Origin: Chondrilla cf. caribensis
Lineage: Eukaryota > Porifera > Demospongiae > Chondrillida > Chondrillidae
NCBI GenBank assembly: GCA_964020155.1
Contig: OZ026563.1
Span: 2,477,940 to 2,541,939, forward strand
DNA length: 64,000 bases
Direction: 5' to 3'
Below, one piece after another: positions 63,138 through 64,000 of this stretch. The notes under the pieces are model-generated. The model did no database searches, was not told the DNA's origin, and saw only the letters and a list, made by a program, of their open reading frames with translations. The position numbers and the translations under genes are program-made. The first letter of the stretch is position 1. Each line of letters begins with the position of its first letter.

Positions 63138-64000
63138 TTAGGGGTTGGACCGGTGAGTAGACAAAAACTGTAAGAGTACATTTGACCTGACAGGGCTCTC
63201 CAAGTGACGCTGTCTCCAGTAGTTGACAATCTTAGTGAGGAGGTACTTCTCAGTGGTTGGGTCCGGAGAAATGACCTCTTCAGAGTCTTCACAAGCAGTG
63301 GTGTCGTCGGCAGGGGGTGAAACCTGGTCCCTCGGGACCTGGAAAGGGGGGAGGGAATGGCCTGGACTGACCAAAGGACCCTCAACAGTCATGTTCTCCT
63401 CCAGTGTGCAGGTATTGTCACTTTCTTGATTTCTGCCCGAGTCTGTAGATTTGGACAGCAGTGCATTATCCAGCACTATGCTTGGCCTTGGAGGATTTGG
63501 AACTGTAGATTGTCCACTGTCTGATATATGAGTGATATCAGATACTTCATGCACTTTGTCATCTGTGGTAAGATCAATAGGCTTGGTATCACCCTGCTGG
63601 TCACTATGGGACAACGGAGAGTCAGTCTTTGTAGACAAGATCTGTTCTGTCTGTTGTTTATCTTCCAGTTGGTCAACAAAGGTGAGGTCACAAGATAGGT
63701 TGTCTTCTCCATCCCCTGGGCTTGTTACCAATTGATCCCCAACATGCGTGTGACTTTCTTCAATCAGCAAACTCTCTCCTAGTGCAGGCTGCACATGAGA
63801 ATTGTCTCCACCCTGGAAACCTTCCCTGCCATTCGAACCTTGGAGAATGTCTATGGCTTCTTTAACCGACACTTCTCCTGGCTCAACTACCTCCAGCTGG
63901 CTGAATTTTGGGAGACTATCTTCACTTGCGATCTTGACTTGTTCTAGTGCTGCTGGAGACATGGGTGTGTTCTCGACGTCCTGTTTCTCCTCCTCCTGGC
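63138..64000 (-). CDS. Unrecognised acidic, Ser/Thr/Pro-rich protein, C-terminal part
   Basis: One exon open to the window edge (QEEEKQDVENTPMSPAALEQ), ending at a stop at 63138; at least 287 codons. It is rich in Glu, Asp, Ser, Thr and Pro with no predicted globular domain until the last ~45 residues. There a basic, hydrophobic segment (TTEKYLLTKIVNYWRQRHLE then NVLLQFLSTH) may fold as helices. I do not recognise the family. The first in-window Met (63962) is not evidence of a start, because the frame continues upstream without a stop. Confidence 0.6.
   Translation of the reverse strand, partial: QEEEKQDVENTPMSPAALEQVKIASEDSLPKFSQLEVVEPGEVSVKEAIDILQGSNGREGFQGGDNSHVQPALGESLLIEESHTHVGDQLVTSPGDGEDNLSCDLTFVDQLEDKQQTEQILSTKTDSPLSHSDQQGDTKPIDLTTDDKVHEVSDITHISDSGQSTVPNPPRPSIVLDNALLSKSTDSGRNQESDNTCTLEENMTVEGPLVSPGHSLPPFQVPRDQVSPPADDTTACEDSEEVISPDPTTEKYLLTKIVNYWRQRHLESPVRSNVLLQFLSTHRSNP

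Overview
The window is animal nuclear DNA. Genes are split by many phase-consistent GT-AG introns, intergenic DNA is AT-rich, and introns carry long (CA)n/(TG)n microsatellites and small terminal-inverted-repeat (TIR) elements. The gene set (sacsin-like/PARP, ACAP-type ArfGAP, GH29 fucosidases, a POT/SLC15-type transporter, METTL15, YLPM1) is metazoan. The mix of sacsin-like genes, compact genes and TACGTA/GTACAT-rich introns makes me think of a sponge, but that is an inference and the sequence alone does not prove it. Exon models were built by hand from splice signals, frame continuity and family motifs; no search was run.

Layout. 2-10714 (+): 3' part of a sacsin-like gene whose 7.7-kb exon ends at a canonical donor in exactly the phase needed to join a PARP catalytic exon 2.3 kb downstream (sacsin region, degenerate J-like segment, HEPN, PARP). 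11522-21419 (+): a 19-exon BAR-PH-ArfGAP gene resembling ACAP but ending without ankyrin repeats; its introns hold three minisatellites and several microsatellites. 23551-46944 (-): three direct tandem copies (A, B, C) of a 15-exon gene encoding a signal peptide, an MRH-like (mannose-6-phosphate-receptor-homology) lectin domain and a GH29 alpha-L-fucosidase; all three are intact as spliced. Copies B and C carry separate transposon insertions (a hAT element with its 8-bp target duplication in B; a TTAA-flanked element in C), and the B-C spacer is filled with broken 3' ends of a non-LTR retrotransposon. 47684-51467 (-): a multi-membrane-segment transporter of POT/SLC15 type. 52072-56024 (-): METTL15, the MraW/RsmH-type rRNA m4C methyltransferase, with one probable GC-AG intron. 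56633-62418 (+): a YLPM1 homologue, divergent from METTL15 across a ~600-bp shared promoter region. 63138-64000 (-): the 3' end of an unrecognised acidic protein.

There is no operon logic here. The functional themes are lysosomal or secretory fucose removal (the tandem fucosidases), membrane-traffic GTPase control (ArfGAP), mitochondrial rRNA modification (METTL15) and nuclear RNA/phosphatase-associated regulation (YLPM1). The most unusual points are the predicted sacsin-HEPN-PARP fusion and the triplicated MRH-fucosidase architecture.
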